A DNA stretch of 64,000 bases from Hyposmocoma kahamanoa (GCF_003589595.1 NW_020653397.1:337185-401184), one strand, 5' to 3'; positions 10,501 through 22,802 are shown, numbered from the stretch's first letter. The notes: a model not told the origin generated them from the letters alone. A program made the numbers and translations.

Positions 10501-13243
10501 ACCATTTGCTACCCACACGCAGATCAACGAGTAACAGGATCATTAAAAAAAGTTTACCAATTTTAAGAAGCCTTAATATTAACCCACGTGTTATATTTGT
10601 GAGGACCAGCACTTAGCGACGGACACAGCATTATCAGTGGCGTTGTACAGGTCCTCGCGTGTGCAGGTGTAGGGACACGCAGGGCAAGACAAAAGATATG
10701 CCATTGTCTGGGGAGAAACACCACACACATGCGCTCTCCGAGCCATAATTCCACCTGTGCATGTTCTCCCATCTTGCTTCGGCCGACTTGGGTCCGCAAC
10801 CTATTTACAAACTTCCAAGTTTGCCAAGGTAGATCATGCCCAGAATGGAAGATAAGGATATCAGATACTGCACTGATAACTTTCTTGGTGTCGTTGGCCT
10901 TTAGACACAGAACTTCCTGATACTCCTTTTATATTGAATAGGGCAATATCTAAAGGCTCTTTGTGGTTTCCTAGCCTGTACATTAATACCCCTGAGGACG
11001 ATTCAATTATCTACCTACTAAATTATATCTATATATAAATTATGTCTACAAAACTAATTTTAGGTTACTGTTATTATGGTTTTTTTTGTACTGCAATATC
11101 ATCCTTCAGTTCTATCAACGTAAAGCTACTAACTAGGTCTTCTGGAATTTCATACAATAAGTTGACTAACTTTTCAAGAAACATGTATCGATAGTTTGAC
11201 ACTGGTCACTGGTTCGATACACGTGTCCTAACCCTCGATGACCTATTGCGGTGTTTACGACATTCTGATTGTGACCACTATATTCCCTGTTTGTCTACAG
11301 CAGTCTACAGTTTCTCCACGTCACATTTAGAGCCTATCTTCTTTGTTATGTACTATAGAACATAGTCTAAACGCATATTTGACAAAGGCTGGGATAAGAT
11401 TTACGCGCTCTGACGACGCTGTTATGACATTTGCGGTCACCTATCCAGTTCCTAACAATTGCTCAACCACGTCAATCATCTCAGAGTACTAAATGGAACT
11501 TACTTATTTACATCCAGAGATAAGAAATGACAGAACTTGTTGGTTACATAGTTGCAATTATTGTATGCCATTTATCAACAGAACAGGCCACTATCGGTGC
11601 ACATGTACCTTACTTTTTACTGACTGGACTCTATTTTTTTACTTGAAATAAAAATTATTGCTTCGCTGCTAATAACAAGCGCAAGTTTACGAAAACAATT
11701 TCCAATCCAAGTAGGTAATAATGATAGAGTGATCGCTCGGAGACAGCAGTTAGTGACTAAACGTCACTGTAGCAACGGTTGCTCGTGTTCGGGCGGCCGG
11801 GCAATAAACAATCCGCACATGCACTCGATAAAGAGATGTATTTATGACAGCCGCAAAGACGGTACTGTCTCCATCTGTTACATAATTGACCTAACTCAGG
11901 GAGTTACCAGCGGGAAAGCCTTCTTCGAAGTATGTGTAATGTGGCAACAGTGCGTGCTTACGCACTTATTGTATTGGTATGTGCTCCTTTGCGGAGTTGA
12001 TTATTTATCTTTAGTCCTTTGTCTAACCTTTAGCCAAGTAAAAAACATGCGTACTCATCCGAGTTCGGAGAATATGTAAATGTTTTTGTTAAATATAGGC
12101 GGCTAATTGTGTAGGTATGTGGATTGTTAAATAAGTATAGAGTGACGTCAAAAAATTATGGCGTGCCGGGCGAACGTGACCGAACGCTTGAGAACACGTG
12201 TATTCCCTCGGTCGCCCAGCCGGAGATTGTTTTGGCTAACTCGCTCTGGCAAAAGGCGGCGCGGTGGAAGGACTACAAGAATACAGAAGATTCATAGAAG
12301 AAGTATTCTAGGTACGATGATGCACCGTTAAGGTCAAGCACCTTATGTACAAGACCATAGTTATATGCGTTTCAATTTTTTTTTATTGCCGTAATTGTAA
12401 AGTACTAAGTCTCGAAACCTTGTTTGACCTACAACAGCTTAAATATGAGGTTCAATAGTATTTATTTAATGTGCGTGTAAAAAACAGAGCAAAGTTTAAG
12501 TTTTTATAGTATCTATTGTAGGTATATTTTTTTACTTTTTTTTACTTCACAAAAACGTCGGTCATTGCGATCGTGACATTGGCAGCGCGTACACGTGTAA
12601 ACGATTCAGGGAGAACTGGTTATTTGTGGCTTTTGTAGTAAGGTAATGCATAATTATGTAACTAACCGTAATTTTACTTAAAAATATACTGAGATAACAA
12701 TATAACTGAGATACATACAATTAATATATATGTTTTTCCAGTACTTCACTTCTCAGTTGTTGTACTTAGGTACAAGATCTCTAAAGACCTGTACGCAGTA
12801 GTTGAATATACAAGTCGTAGGACTACACCCAGTAGAATTTCCCCACCATTTTAACAAAGGAGTCTCGACGTTATAGAATCTGCAAGAGTATTACAAAAAA
12901 ATTAAAAACGTACATTTTTATCAGCGGAAAGAAGAAAAATTGGGTCTTATGAGATTTATATGCAGCGAAACAATTCGACAGATAGATAAATTTTCCACGA
13001 TGACTATAGCGAGATGAGTATAGTGAAAAATCTTTTCCAAACAAGGAGTATGACACAGCGACGTACGAAGCGCGACCTTCACGTTTCCGATGGCACGTGC
13101 AACTTACGCTCGTAAAAACCTAGGAAAGGACGTCCAGCCACTTCGGTCTGTCGTCAGGCAAACGTTTTCTATGTTAATTATACAAGGTAAAGAAAAAAGA
13201 TAGTCATATTTTGGTTTTTGTAATTGTCAAAGTTTTTTTTTAT
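10501..13243. other. Gene-poor stretch
   Basis: No host gene is supported. The longest plus-strand frame, about 11729-12079, has no recognisable domain and no flanking splice sites that extend it. Confidence 0.35.
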
Positions 13244-13362
13244 GACAGTTACAGTGCCACTCAGAGCTTTAAATCACAAAGATCTGAGAGACACTGAGGG
13301 GCTTGGCGGCAGAATAGGTAAGGTGGCAGTACTTCCGTGGACGAACTCTTTCACAAGGAGCT
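13244..13362 (+). repeat. Lepidopteran repeat R3, left half, disrupted by the LTR element
   Basis: GACAGTTACAGTGCCACTCA through TTTCACAAGGAGCT matches the uninterrupted copy at 29.13-29.39 kb and a partial copy at 17.29-17.46 kb. The match continues across the LTR element at 17089 with GAGCTCTACCGCTACTA. The repeat was therefore the insertion target. R3 resembles a block I know as common in lepidopteran genomes; its class is uncertain. Confidence 0.65.
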
Positions 13363-13451
13363 TGTAGTAGTTGTGAAATGTATAAATGATACACACTGTT
13401 CAAGGTCTAAACAACGACTGGTTTATTTCAATATTACCCACATATACTATA
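13363..13451 (-). repeat. 3' LTR of the gypsy element
   Basis: 89 bp; it matches the other LTR except for two bases near its inner end, which here reads CATATACTATA. The differences remove the terminal TG of the minus-strand LTR (TATAGTATATG instead of TGTAGTACATG). Confidence 0.9.
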
Positions 13452-13463
13452 TCTCCCTTACTC
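13452..13463 (-). other. Polypurine tract of the gypsy element
   Basis: On the minus strand GAGTAAGGGAGA lies directly upstream of the 3' LTR, where plus-strand DNA priming occurs in LTR retroelements. Confidence 0.6.
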
Positions 13464-13605
13464 TAATTATTGTAAGATAGTTAATTAAGAATATATATAA
13501 ATAACTTATCTCTATATATACTTCTTACTTACGTTACAGTACATGGTTTATCCTGTAAGGTAGATTAATTTTGTAAACATGAAATGGTTTAGCTTATAAA
13601 CAGTC

Positions 13606-14022
13606 TCATCTCCATAAAACACTTATTCGTTTTATCTTTTGTATACACTTATTAGTACCTACTAGTATTCTATGTAAACTTTTTTTAAATATATCTATTT
13701 TCAGATCCGTGGGCGAGGTTGTCTCGTCCTCAGTGCTCGTCATATACGTCAAGCGACCCTGTACTCGCTGATACACCTGATCATCAGTGCCATCTGGCAC
13801 TAGAAATATGTGTTCCGGATTAAGCCTGTAAATTCCGCCGTTGTCACTTTTTACCCAGTAAGAATGTTCGTTAGTATCTCTGCGTTCTATTTGTGCTCCT
13901 ACCCAAACCTTGCCGTCTCTAACGCGCACCCTAGTACCCAGATGTAATGCTGGGAGCTCCTTCGTAGCCCGATCATAGCTGTCCTTCATGCGAGCTACTC
14001 TACGAGTTCTCGAGGCTCTCAC
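13606..14022 (-). pseudogene. gypsy integrase C-terminal region, remnant
   Basis: The minus strand encodes a basic stretch (MRASRTRRVARMKD) and then LHLGTRVRVRDGKVWVGAQI and GGIYRLNPEHIFLV. This resembles the C-terminal tail of Ty3/gypsy integrases of the K02A2.6-like type. It is out of frame with the integrase zinc region to its right, and most of the catalytic core appears to be missing between the two. Confidence 0.65.
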
Positions 14023-14128
14023 CTCAGTCGGCGCAACCGGTCGAGGGTCTAGTGAGTGTCCGGCGGCGGGGAGTTCGTGTTCAAACTTCTCCCCATAAGA
14101 AGTTGGGCTGGAGAGTAAAGTTCACCGC

Positions 14129-14623
14129 TTATTGGAGTGTTTGGACATTTCTTTCAGCTAGTCCGTTGGACCTAAGGTACAACGGTGAGCTAGTCGCATG
14201 GCGGAATTCCCAACTTTCACTAAATTCTTTGAATTCAGCGAATAGTGAGCACTTTTGTACTCGAATAGATCTGCGGCGAGCACTTGCCACTTGCGGTATC
14301 AGCGGCAGACGCGGCTGCGCAGCGCGGTGACGTTGGCACACGTTGCAGCGGTTCACAGCTTGTTCCAGCTATGCGCTCATACCCGGCCACCATATCACGG
14401 CCCGTGCACGTCTTTGACACTTCTCTATTCCTTGATGTCCCTCATGAATTCTTATTAGCATGTCATTTCTTAGTAATTTCGGAAATACTATTTTCTCATT
14501 TCTGAATAAAATACCATTAATAACATGTAACTCCTGTCTCATTGACCAAAATGGTCGTATAGCCTCAGTCACACTTTTCTTATTATTTGGCCATCCATTC
14601 TGATAACAATCGATTACGGCCAT
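14129..14623 (-). pseudogene. gypsy integrase N-terminal zinc region, remnant
   Basis: The minus strand shows RIHEGHQGIEKCQRRARAV and WWPGM, the HHCC zinc-binding domain, then RCNVCQRHRAAQP. The usual DDE core is not recognisable after this, apart from a short NGLAERNVQT-like piece near 14160. Frames change across the piece. No functional integrase can be encoded. Confidence 0.7.
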
Positions 14624-14798
14624 TTAAACTTCATCTTTGGCCGTCTCTAGTTTAATTCGCTCTAAACATTCAGATGATGCATCTACACTTTCATACATCG
14701 CATTGACATCATACGTGCCTTGTTCCGTCGCAGCCCGCGACTACGCGTCCGCCATATACATCATTTTTCCTGGCTTGTACACAATATTCTATGGTAGT

Positions 14799-15074
14799 TT
14801 AATAATTATATTGTAGTTTTAATAATAAACGCTGAAGTGTAGCCGGCGTTTCTTTTAGAGCCTTTTTGAATATTATTTCCAAAGGCTTATGATCGCTTTC
14901 CACTACCACTTGCTTATGACCATATACAAACTGATGGAAGCGCACACATCCAAATACGATTGTAAGGAGTTCCTTTTCTGTCTGCGCCCAACGCACCTCA
15001 TTAGGTGTGAGCGTGCGCGCTGCGTATGCGACGGGCCGCCCGACCTGCAGCAGGCACGCTCCCAGCCCGTGCAT
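14799..15074 (-). pseudogene. gypsy RNase H domain, remnant
   Basis: Residues such as GLGACLLQVGRPVAYAARTL, TEKELLTIVFGCVRFHQFVY and VVVESDHKPLEIIFKK are typical of the RNase H connection of Ty3/gypsy elements. It is separated by stops from the reverse transcriptase and integrase pieces. Confidence 0.8.
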
Positions 15075-15147
15075 CCACCGCCAGCGTCATAGACTCCCGC
15101 GGATTGTAGTAGCGGAGTACAGGAGCTAAGCTTATTCGTGTTTTCAG

Positions 15148-15578
15148 TTATTCAAACGCACTGTTCTGAGTGTGATTCCCAATAAAATCATTATCTCTTT
15201 TTAATAGTACTCGAAGAGGTTCTGCCACTTGCGCATAGTTAGGTATGAATCTTGACAAATAATTTGTCAAGCCTAAAAATCTCTCCAAGTCTTTCCTGTC
15301 TGTGGGCTTTGAAATTTTTACTATACCACCTACTCTTTTTTCATCTGGCCTCATACCATCACTATTAAATATATGCCCGAGGTAGTTGATTTCTGGAACC
15401 CCGAAAATGCATCAAGTTTAGAAAAATATACTGCGCCACTCATGCTGCTCGCAATTTCTTCTAAGGTAGGTAACTGAAAGTGACAACGACGTACTGCCAG
15501 GTTTAAATCATAAGGATCTAAACATAACCGAATTTTCTTATCAGGTCTCTCTCTACGATTACTGTATTTGAGACCCAA
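15148..15578 (-). pseudogene. gypsy reverse transcriptase, remnant in two frames
   Basis: The right part encodes KKIRLCLDPYDLNLAVRR, FQLPTLEEIASSMSGA and FSKLDAFSGF. This is reverse transcriptase domains 2-3, where the family's catalytic Asp lies in the 'KLDA' block. The left part encodes the later region (KISKPTDRKDLERFLGLTNY and SRFIPNYAQVAEPL) in another frame. The YxDD block between them is missing, so catalysis is impossible. Confidence 0.8.
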
Positions 15579-15788
15579 TCAGTGGGGGCGTCTTCTCTCT
15601 GTATAACACCTAATTTAATCATATTATCTAATTCCTCTTTTAGCTTAGGCCTCATCTTAATTGGAATTTATCGCGAAGCACATACTACAGGTGTTGCACT
15701 TTTATCTATGTCTACTTTGCATATAGATGGCAAACAACGTAAACCATCAAAGACATTATGTTCAATTCGTTTATTCGTTTTATCAATC

Positions 15789-16067
15789 CTAAATTATAAT
15801 GCATGCATTCAAACCTAAAAGGTTATTACAGTCTAAATCAAGTACATACACTTTTTGCAATAATTTTATTTGATTAAATTCCAGCTCCGGTTCAAAACAA
15901 CATAAAACAGACAATTTCGATTTACTAATTTCTCTCAACACTATATTACTGTTTTTTAACATTTTGTCATTGAAACCTGCTTTCTTGAAAGAGTTTAGTG
16001 ACATCACTGAGGCATCTGCGCCACTGTCTAGTTTGAATTTGATAGAGATTTTGTTTACATAAACCAA
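15789..16067 (-). pseudogene. gypsy aspartic protease, remnant
   Basis: FKLDSGADASVMSLNSFKKA carries the DSGA active-site motif of retroelement aspartic proteases. The piece is short and broken from the downstream reverse transcriptase. Confidence 0.7.
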
Positions 16068-16094
16068 TTCAAACCAAGGTTTACACTCAACATT

Positions 16095-16325
16095 CTATGT
16101 ATATATAGATATACTATATAGTAATGACTCACATAACTCGGCGTCTTCCTCGCATTCGTTACCTGATACTTCATGTAACGACTTCATTCGGCAGTATTTA
16201 GCAAAGTGACCCACCCGTTTGCACCGATAACACACTGCTTTACGAGCTGCACACATATCACTTTCACTGTGAGTGCCACCGCACTTATCACACGCACACA
16301 CGCACATACACCTGACTGATAACAA
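16095..16325 (-). pseudogene. gypsy gag zinc knuckle, remnant
   Basis: CYRCKRVGHFAKYCR is a CCHC zinc knuckle (Cx2Cx4Hx4C), preceded by a partial CDKCGGTHSESDMC-type knuckle. It belongs to the nucleocapsid end of gag. Confidence 0.75.
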
Positions 16326-16500
16326 TGAGGCGGCGGCAGCAGGTGCCCCCCGCGCCTATGGGCCCTCCTCAGCGCGACACCATGACACGGCGTCATCCAA
16401 CTCCAATTTGCTTATAGCCAGTAGTCTCTCCCGCATATATGAACCTTTTATGCCTCGTATCATTTGCGTGAGGATAAGGCTATTTCGCAGAGTTCCAAAT

Positions 16501-16914
16501 TCACAAACTGCTTTGTAATTTAAGGGTACTTAGAAATTTTTCATACTTTTCCGCTCCTTGATAAATCTCAAAAAACAAATGCCTTTCAAAATTAACATTT
16601 CGAGCTGGATCACAATGCATGGTGAATCTTAGGACCAGCTCGTCGTAATCAGTTTTTGCCTTGTCATCTAAGTCTAGTTCCTCAAATATTTCTCTGCCCG
16701 CTTTGCCAATGACATGTAGAAATAAAGCGCATTTCTCACGAGAAGACGCCTTTTCTTTTCCAGCTGCAATGATGTAGCAATCGAACAAGGTTTTCCATTC
16801 ACGCCAGTTCATAAGTACGTTGCCCGCATCGCTCATGGCGGCCGGTTGTTGTATTGCCGAGTACGTCATGCTCGGCCCGGCCGGTTCGCCGCGAGTCGTT
16901 GTTTTGCTCGTCAT
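16501..16914 (-). pseudogene. gypsy gag, 5' part
   Basis: 137 aa beginning MTSKTTTRGEPAG. It carries a capsid-like block (WREWKTLFDCYIIAAGKEK, KCALFLHVIGKAGREIFEEL and VLRFTMHCDPARNVNFERH) resembling the gag of K02A2.6-type gypsy elements. It ends at a stop before the zinc knuckle, which lies in another frame. Confidence 0.7.
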
Positions 16915-16982
16915 TGTTTGCAGTTATATCACACACTTCACAAACAACACAAAACCACTATTTTTGCACTTATTCTGCCTTA

Positions 16983-16999
16983 GGCCACACCTGACACCA
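16983..16999 (-). other. Primer-binding site of the gypsy element
   Basis: TGGTGTCAGGTGTGGCC on the minus strand starts directly after the 5' LTR. The leading TGG complements the CCA end of a tRNA primer; which tRNA is not determined. Confidence 0.6.
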
Positions 17000-17088
17000 T
17001 GTAGTAGTTGTGAAATGTATAAATGATACACACTGTTCAAGGTCTAAACAACGACTGGTTTATTTCAATATTACCCACATGTACTACA
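17000..17088 (-). repeat. 5' LTR of the gypsy element
   Basis: 89 bp with TG...CA ends and a 7-bp terminal inverted repeat (TGTAGTA / TACTACA). This is short for a Ty3/gypsy LTR, which usually runs to a few hundred bp. Confidence 0.9.
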
Positions 17089-17290
17089 GAGCTCTACCGC
17101 TACTAAAATATAATGCCAAACATTGAACTGCTTTAGTCAGGTATTAAAATAAATAGAAAACCCAGTAAAACGGCAATATTTCAGTCAACGTTCAGAATAT
17201 ATTGTCGGCGAAAAATTAGGGAAAACATCTATATTCTTACTTAAATTACACAACTTCTTTGCATCGACTTTTTTTTTCATAATATCAAGT

Positions 17291-17460
17291 GACGGGAGGA
17301 ACAAGTCGTACGCCTGATGGTAAGCTACAAGCCTCTTCATAACAGTTACAGTGCCACTCAGAGCTTTAAATAGCAAAGATTCGAAGGACACAGCCACAGC
17401 GCCCGTCACCCTGAGACGTAATTTGACAAGTCTCACGTGCCTGTAATTTCACCAGTTCCA
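17291..17460 (+). repeat. Lepidopteran repeat R3, partial copy
   Basis: It shares ACAGTTACAGTGCCACTCAG and CAGCGCCCGTCACC, followed by GAGACGTAATTTGACAAGTC, with the 29.13-kb copy. It also shares the leading GACGGGA(C/G)GAACAAGT block. Confidence 0.6.
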
Positions 17461-17469
17461 CGTTTTCAT

Positions 17470-19440
17470 AGCATAGCATTAAATAAGGGATAGAATGATC
17501 GTCAAGAAACAGTTTTCTGAATGCGAATTCGAAACAATTACATTTTTGTTTTCTTTGCTTGAAAGCAGTAATCGAAGGTACTACAAAATTTATCGGAATT
17601 TCATGAAAAATAGAACAGAACCCTTACAAATCCACTGACAAATCTCTTTGTTATTTTGTTCACAAGCCGTTTCTTGGAACTTGACATATCAACATAAACC
17701 CGTTTTAAAATTGGTAAAGGTCACAGCCGACACGTGTCACGCTTGGGTGTCGATTCAGAACCTTACGATAACTCAGTTGTCGACCGGTTCGATTTCATAT
17801 CGTACGATTTCTTTTCATTTTTATTCACAACACCCGAATCGATCGTCAAACTGTCGTATTCGAAACCGAACCGAAATGACGTCACACCCGTACGATTACC
17901 CGAACTTCTCGACCGAGGACCTCAAACGTTATTCAGAACACAGTTATCGAATGAAAATTACTGAACGTCCAATTGTTTACAGAGCAAGAATGTAATGTGG
18001 AAATCTCTTATTATTTGAATATCCAATAAGATTTGGATTTTGTTAAATTTTATTAATTTATATTCATGCGAGACCACTGCATTCTTATATTTTAGGCCTA
18101 AAGTTTTGTAATCTATTTCACCGACTAACTCCGTAAACGCTGTTGCATAATAATGGTATCGTATCCGAATCTGGATCGAATGTTTAACGCGAATGTTGTG
18201 AAGCTCGGAGCTCCATTCGATTCGAGAACGATATCCAACCGAACGATTCGGTTAAAATATCGAAGAGTTCTGAATAGGGGTCCTGGCCCGCGCTTAACCG
18301 AGACACGTCGCCCTTAGTCCAAGTGCGTTTATGACTATGCCAACTATATGACATCGTTTAATCAGCCGTCACTCGGTTACTAGGTTTACATAATTGAAAT
18401 CGATACTCAATATTACCAATAAATATTCATTAGCGAGCTTCTGAGCAGTGTTCTGCAGGTGCATATTCGAGGGCCTTGAAGCTGGTTAGTGACTCTAAAG
18501 GGTACCGTCAAACATATGAGAGGAATAAGTACAGACGCATTTTAAAATTTCGCATAAAATTAACATTTGACGAAATTTACGCTCATTAATAAATACAAAC
18601 AGACCATTGACAATGTTCATTGAACTGAAATACGGGCGACTTATCTCCGAAAACTGAACAATTGACTGAGACGCGCCTGCCGTCACGTGTACAGACCGAC
18701 GACATCGGCTACGATATGTCAATGACCGACAGGATTAATCTACATTTACGGCCTTATATAAATTAATCGTGTGCAATTCATTAAATATGAGATCCAAAGG
18801 TGTTATGTATTTTTGAATATCAGCTGGTTTACGCACTCAGCGCAAGCGTAACGACAACTTGAGCGTTTAATCAACTTAATGATAAAACGTTCTTTTTTTA
18901 TTAGCATCTTTGCTTACATTTTTGATCGCAAATTCCACCGCAGAGTATAGTCGGGGATTGCGGACGTGAATTGGATGACAAATCAAAATTGAAGATTTCG
19001 ATAGTGATATGTTTAAATCGTTAATAAAATGTAAAACAGCGTTTGAAGTCATAAATGTTCTGAATGCAGTGATAAACTACAAGTAGCATTCTCCTTCTCC
19101 TTATCGTATCGATGGCATACACCATAATGCGTGGCATGATCGTGATAGGATTTGCTAATCGGCGCAAAGCACTCGCCGATTGTTCCCCAATGTGAGCCAG
19201 ACGTACAGGAAGGAATTGTGTGTTGTGGGAGGATGCTTCTTTCGTGCACCGCCACATCGTCCATTTCGACACCAACAGATACACTGAGCTCCTGAAATTA
19301 GTTCGTGGAGATAACTACTTGAAGTCACTGTCGACTGCATTTTTACATATCGTCTTCGCACATGCAGTCCGTCCAGAAGCAACCTTACGATGGATATCAA
19401 TATGTAAAACGTACAAAATAAACAAACAAACAATGGAGTG
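17470..19440. other. Gene-poor stretch
   Basis: An open frame at about 17648-17995 has no recognisable domain. CGA-rich short words recur between 17.7 and 18.3 kb, but I could not resolve them into a clear repeat. Confidence 0.35.
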
Positions 19441-19444
19441 AAAG

Positions 19445-19585
19445 ACGATCTCGGTGGCCCATCCGATAGCATTGTGTACGCTGGACGACGAGGTGACGAG
19501 TGCGATTCCCAATAGGACCAACTTGGGAAAGGAACTTTTCCAAATTAATTCGGGTCTGTATATGATGATCGGCAGCTTAATTTTA
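19445..19585 (+). repeat. tRNA-derived SINE (family S2)
   Basis: The head CTCGGTGGCCCATCCGATAG and GAGTGCGATTCCCAATAGG resembles A-box and B-box regions. It is followed by AACTTGGGAAAGGAACTTTT and GGGTCTGTAT. Related sequence in the opposite orientation lies at 29.40-29.58 kb and in the element at 36.0-36.35 kb. Confidence 0.55.
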
Positions 19586-20200
19586 TTATCACTACGAAAG
19601 AAGTTTCACTTCTTTCAATAGTTAAGAGGTAAGTGGATTTACGTCTTTGTTTATTGTTTAGAAAGTCTGAGCTGCAGTTGATAATTAGACCGATAAACAA
19701 ATGTATGATATTACATTTACGCTAAGTCTAGACAGACTCGTCACAATTTACGCTATCACTTTTCCCATTTAGTCATTTCTCAATATATATTCTGTCGTTG
19801 AGCGCGTACATCTGAATTATAGTCCAAAGGAAGGGAACCATAGCTAGTACAGTTCCAGGTCTACCGTATTCTCCGCTATACAAATTTATTTTCGCGTTTT
19901 CGCTTCGTCGGCGGCGGTTGTTAACCTTAAAGAGAGAAGACCCGACGTGATTAACTTTTATTGATGTGATGATGATGATGATTTGATTGATACTTTGTAG
20001 AATTTACCGTAGGATCGGAGGATCAGTATAAGCTAGACTTACAGGCAGAGTACTAAGAGTATAATTATTTTCTCTTAGTTTACTCTCGATGACTCCGGTA
20101 ACTAGTACTTATTTATAGGTTCTCGCCAAATGTGTCGACTAATTAAATATATATATTATTATTCAAGGAAAACAAACAGGCATAAAACAGGTAAATAATA

Positions 20201-20406
20201 ACGCACACACTCAACATAGCCCCGTGTTAGGGAAACCCTGTGTCACGGGTGTCATGGACACACTAATAGACAAACACAAATTACACCCAAACTCACGAGA
20301 GAAATAAATGTAGGCCATACATATTTGTATTTCTCCCGGCCCGGGAATCGAGCCTGGGACCTCTGCGTGGCAGTCCGGCATGGTAACGGTTCGGCCACGG
20401 AGGCAG
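20201..20406 (-). repeat. tRNA-derived SINE (family S1), near-complete copy
   Basis: On the minus strand it starts CTGCCTCCGTGGCCGAACCG and then GATTCCCGGGCCGGG, the tRNA-like A-box and B-box. It ends GTGTGTGCGTTATTA, a TTA-type tail. It matches the 58.19-kb copy over the whole length. Confidence 0.8.
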
Positions 20407-20409
20407 GTA

Positions 20410-21700
20410 GCAATTGTAAACAATTAACCGGACCAACCTGATTGGTCATCCGCATCCTAGAACATATTAATTGGTTCCCGCTAAATACGTCACGCAATTG
20501 TGAACATGTTGGTCAGTAGTGTTACCATTAAAATTATTGTTGCTATTATATAAAAAAATAAAATAGAATAGAAAGTTGGTTTTATGCTCGTTCAGATTGG
20601 GTTTGTACTCAATAAAGGATGACATCATTCCTACCCTCTCGAAAGTGAATAAATTTGCAACTTTACAGCGGATATTAAACGAAACCTCCCAACTGCAAGC
20701 GTCAAGTAACAACTTAATCATGTGCTCACGGGTTTCGAATTGCACCGGTCATAATCCGTACTTACCCGACTAGGAGGGAGCAGTAACGCCGTCATCTGCC
20801 CGATCAGACATTCAAACGGGCTTGCGAGGCGGGTGAGGCGTGCCGCGGCGACACACGCCGGGTTTCTTGTTACGTTGCCAGAACTGACATGAACTGGACA
20901 TGCCGCATACACATATCATGCTCTTCTCCTAATGATACTAGGTCTCCAAATCTAACTACCTATTGTTACTTAAAACTTAAAATTAAAAAAACTCCGATAC
21001 AAAACAGTGTACCTACTCCAAAATCATACAAAGTCACCGTCTCTAAGTTAATAACGCAACGAGACCATTTCAATGAGCACAAACATGATAATTCTATTGT
21101 AAATAGTTGAAAGAATAATTAGTCAGCAGACTATCCTAATTGCAGCATCAGACCAATATAATGTCACCGGATTTCCATAGTATAGGTACCGAATTTCAAG
21201 TCGCTCGGCCAAATGGAAATGAAATAAATATTCGTTTCATGAGATCCCGACACTGACTGGGAAAAGAGCTGAACATCAAACATGCCTGAGAACCATTCCT
21301 ATTAAATTAGCCTTCAAATAAATAAAACCCACTGTGAGATTAGTCCATTCGTTTGGGAACTACGATGTCACAGACAGGCACATAGACAAAGACTTCAAAC
21401 TAATAACCACAACACTTTTTGCGCCGGGAGTTAAAAATGAATATTCATTATCAAGTTCCGTTAAAGGAAAATTTCTCGCAGTCCGGTAAGGTTCGCAAGA
21501 GTAGTTCCATTAGTGGTACTAAAATGAATGGAAATTTTAACCAGGCTATCAGTTAGTTTTTTGTAAAGATCTCTCTAGAAATTCTGAATTAAAAACAAAA
21601 TTTTTTTGACCTGCAATTTTCTAACGTACAACGGAACGTAATCCCATGGAACGGAACAGATTTTTATCTAATTTTTTTGGCTAAATTGACAAGTGGCATG
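20410..21700. other. No gene seen
   Basis: No coding or repeat signal that I can name. Confidence 0.3.
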
Positions 21701-21701
21701 T

Positions 21702-21733
21702 ATTTAAATCTTAGAGGATGGAAAAAAATAAAA
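21702..21733 (+). repeat. Left arm of a 32-bp inverted repeat pair
   Basis: ATTTAAATCTTAGAGGATGG followed by AAAAAAATAAAA is repeated without mismatch, inverted, at 23312-23343. They could be the terminal repeats of a 1.64-kb element, or two copies of one short repeat. Confidence 0.6.
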
Positions 21734-22802
21734 TTTAAATCTTAGATTATGGATACTAAAGGCCATGTTATGTTGACATATATAAATCAGACGTTATATG
21801 ATGCATTTCGTCTTTGAAAACATGCCGTCTTAACCCAAAAGAGATTGCATTACATTGGTCTGTGTCAAACACGGGAATCGAAAATATGTAACGTCATCTT
21901 AAATGCCAACCGTGTCCATTCGCAGTACATGAGGTACATGATACGGTTGTCAAAGGGAAGTACTTCAAATGTCGAAACAAATGCTTTTCCAAGTGTTTTA
22001 TTGAATTATTCGCATATATTGTAATAAAATGGACAAAAATATTGACAGTGAGAACAATTAAGTATTAATACAAATTCGTCGCTGCAGCATTACGGGATAT
22101 AGCATTTGAAAAAGCGAAGTAACCGAATGTAACATTGTACAGCCACGTGTTATTTTTCTGTCTATAAATCACACAAAACCCCAAATGTCTCATGTAATTA
22201 GACATATTTAGTAGTTTATTCATAAATCTTACCAAATTTTGCTTTGGTTTCTTCAGATTGCCTGTTTGTTTGTATATTTTGATGATTGTTGTTAACGATT
22301 ATTTTGAGATAGTGTTGTTCTTGGAAGCGTCCATATTATCGATATTCTGTTATTAAAATAATTCACTGCCAGGTTTTTATTATTTTATTATTATTATTTT
22401 TACTATTTCAAGTTTACCTACAAATCAAAGAAGAAAAAAGAATGATTGGAAATCATACCGCCGTATAATAGTGCCGAATATAAACATTGAATCAAAGACC
22501 GTCTTCATTTATTTTATTCGCTTCATTTTGAAGAGTCAAATTTTAACATAACTTTGAATGTAACTAGATTACATGATAATGCAATTCCATCATTAGGTTT
22601 ATTGGTAAATAATTTTATATTTAATTTAAATTAAACACGACTCATTTACTAGGCATTCTCAGTTCCTGAAAACAAAATTATCCACTCGTTTCCAATTTTT
22701 TCCCATTGACAACTCTAACTACTAATGATTCTTATTTTATAAAACCAGCAATACAAAGACCATGTCGGTCTAACGTTGCCGGGTGAAGGCCAACGTATAG
22801 AC

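Larger units (their letters stand above)
13363..17088 (-). mobile_element. Ty3/gypsy LTR retrotransposon, complete ends, defective coding
   Basis: The element is bounded by two 89-bp direct repeats (13363-13451 and 17000-17088) that differ at 2 positions. The 5-bp target duplication GAGCT lies on both sides (13358-13362 and 17089-17093). On the minus strand a primer-binding site, TGGTGTCAGG, directly follows the 5' LTR. A purine tract, GAGTAAGGGAGA, precedes the 3' LTR. The gene order is gag, CCHC knuckle, protease, reverse transcriptase, RNase H, integrase, as in Ty3/gypsy. At 3.73 kb it is shorter than intact family members, and the coding pieces are out of frame with one another. Confidence 0.9.

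Noticed and set aside
11729..12079. A 116-codon plus-strand frame as a gene.
   Set aside because: No domain, no homologue that I recognise and no supporting splice sites.
17648..17995. A 115-codon plus-strand frame as a gene.
   Set aside because: No recognised domain, no splice-linked partner and composition like the flanking non-coding DNA.
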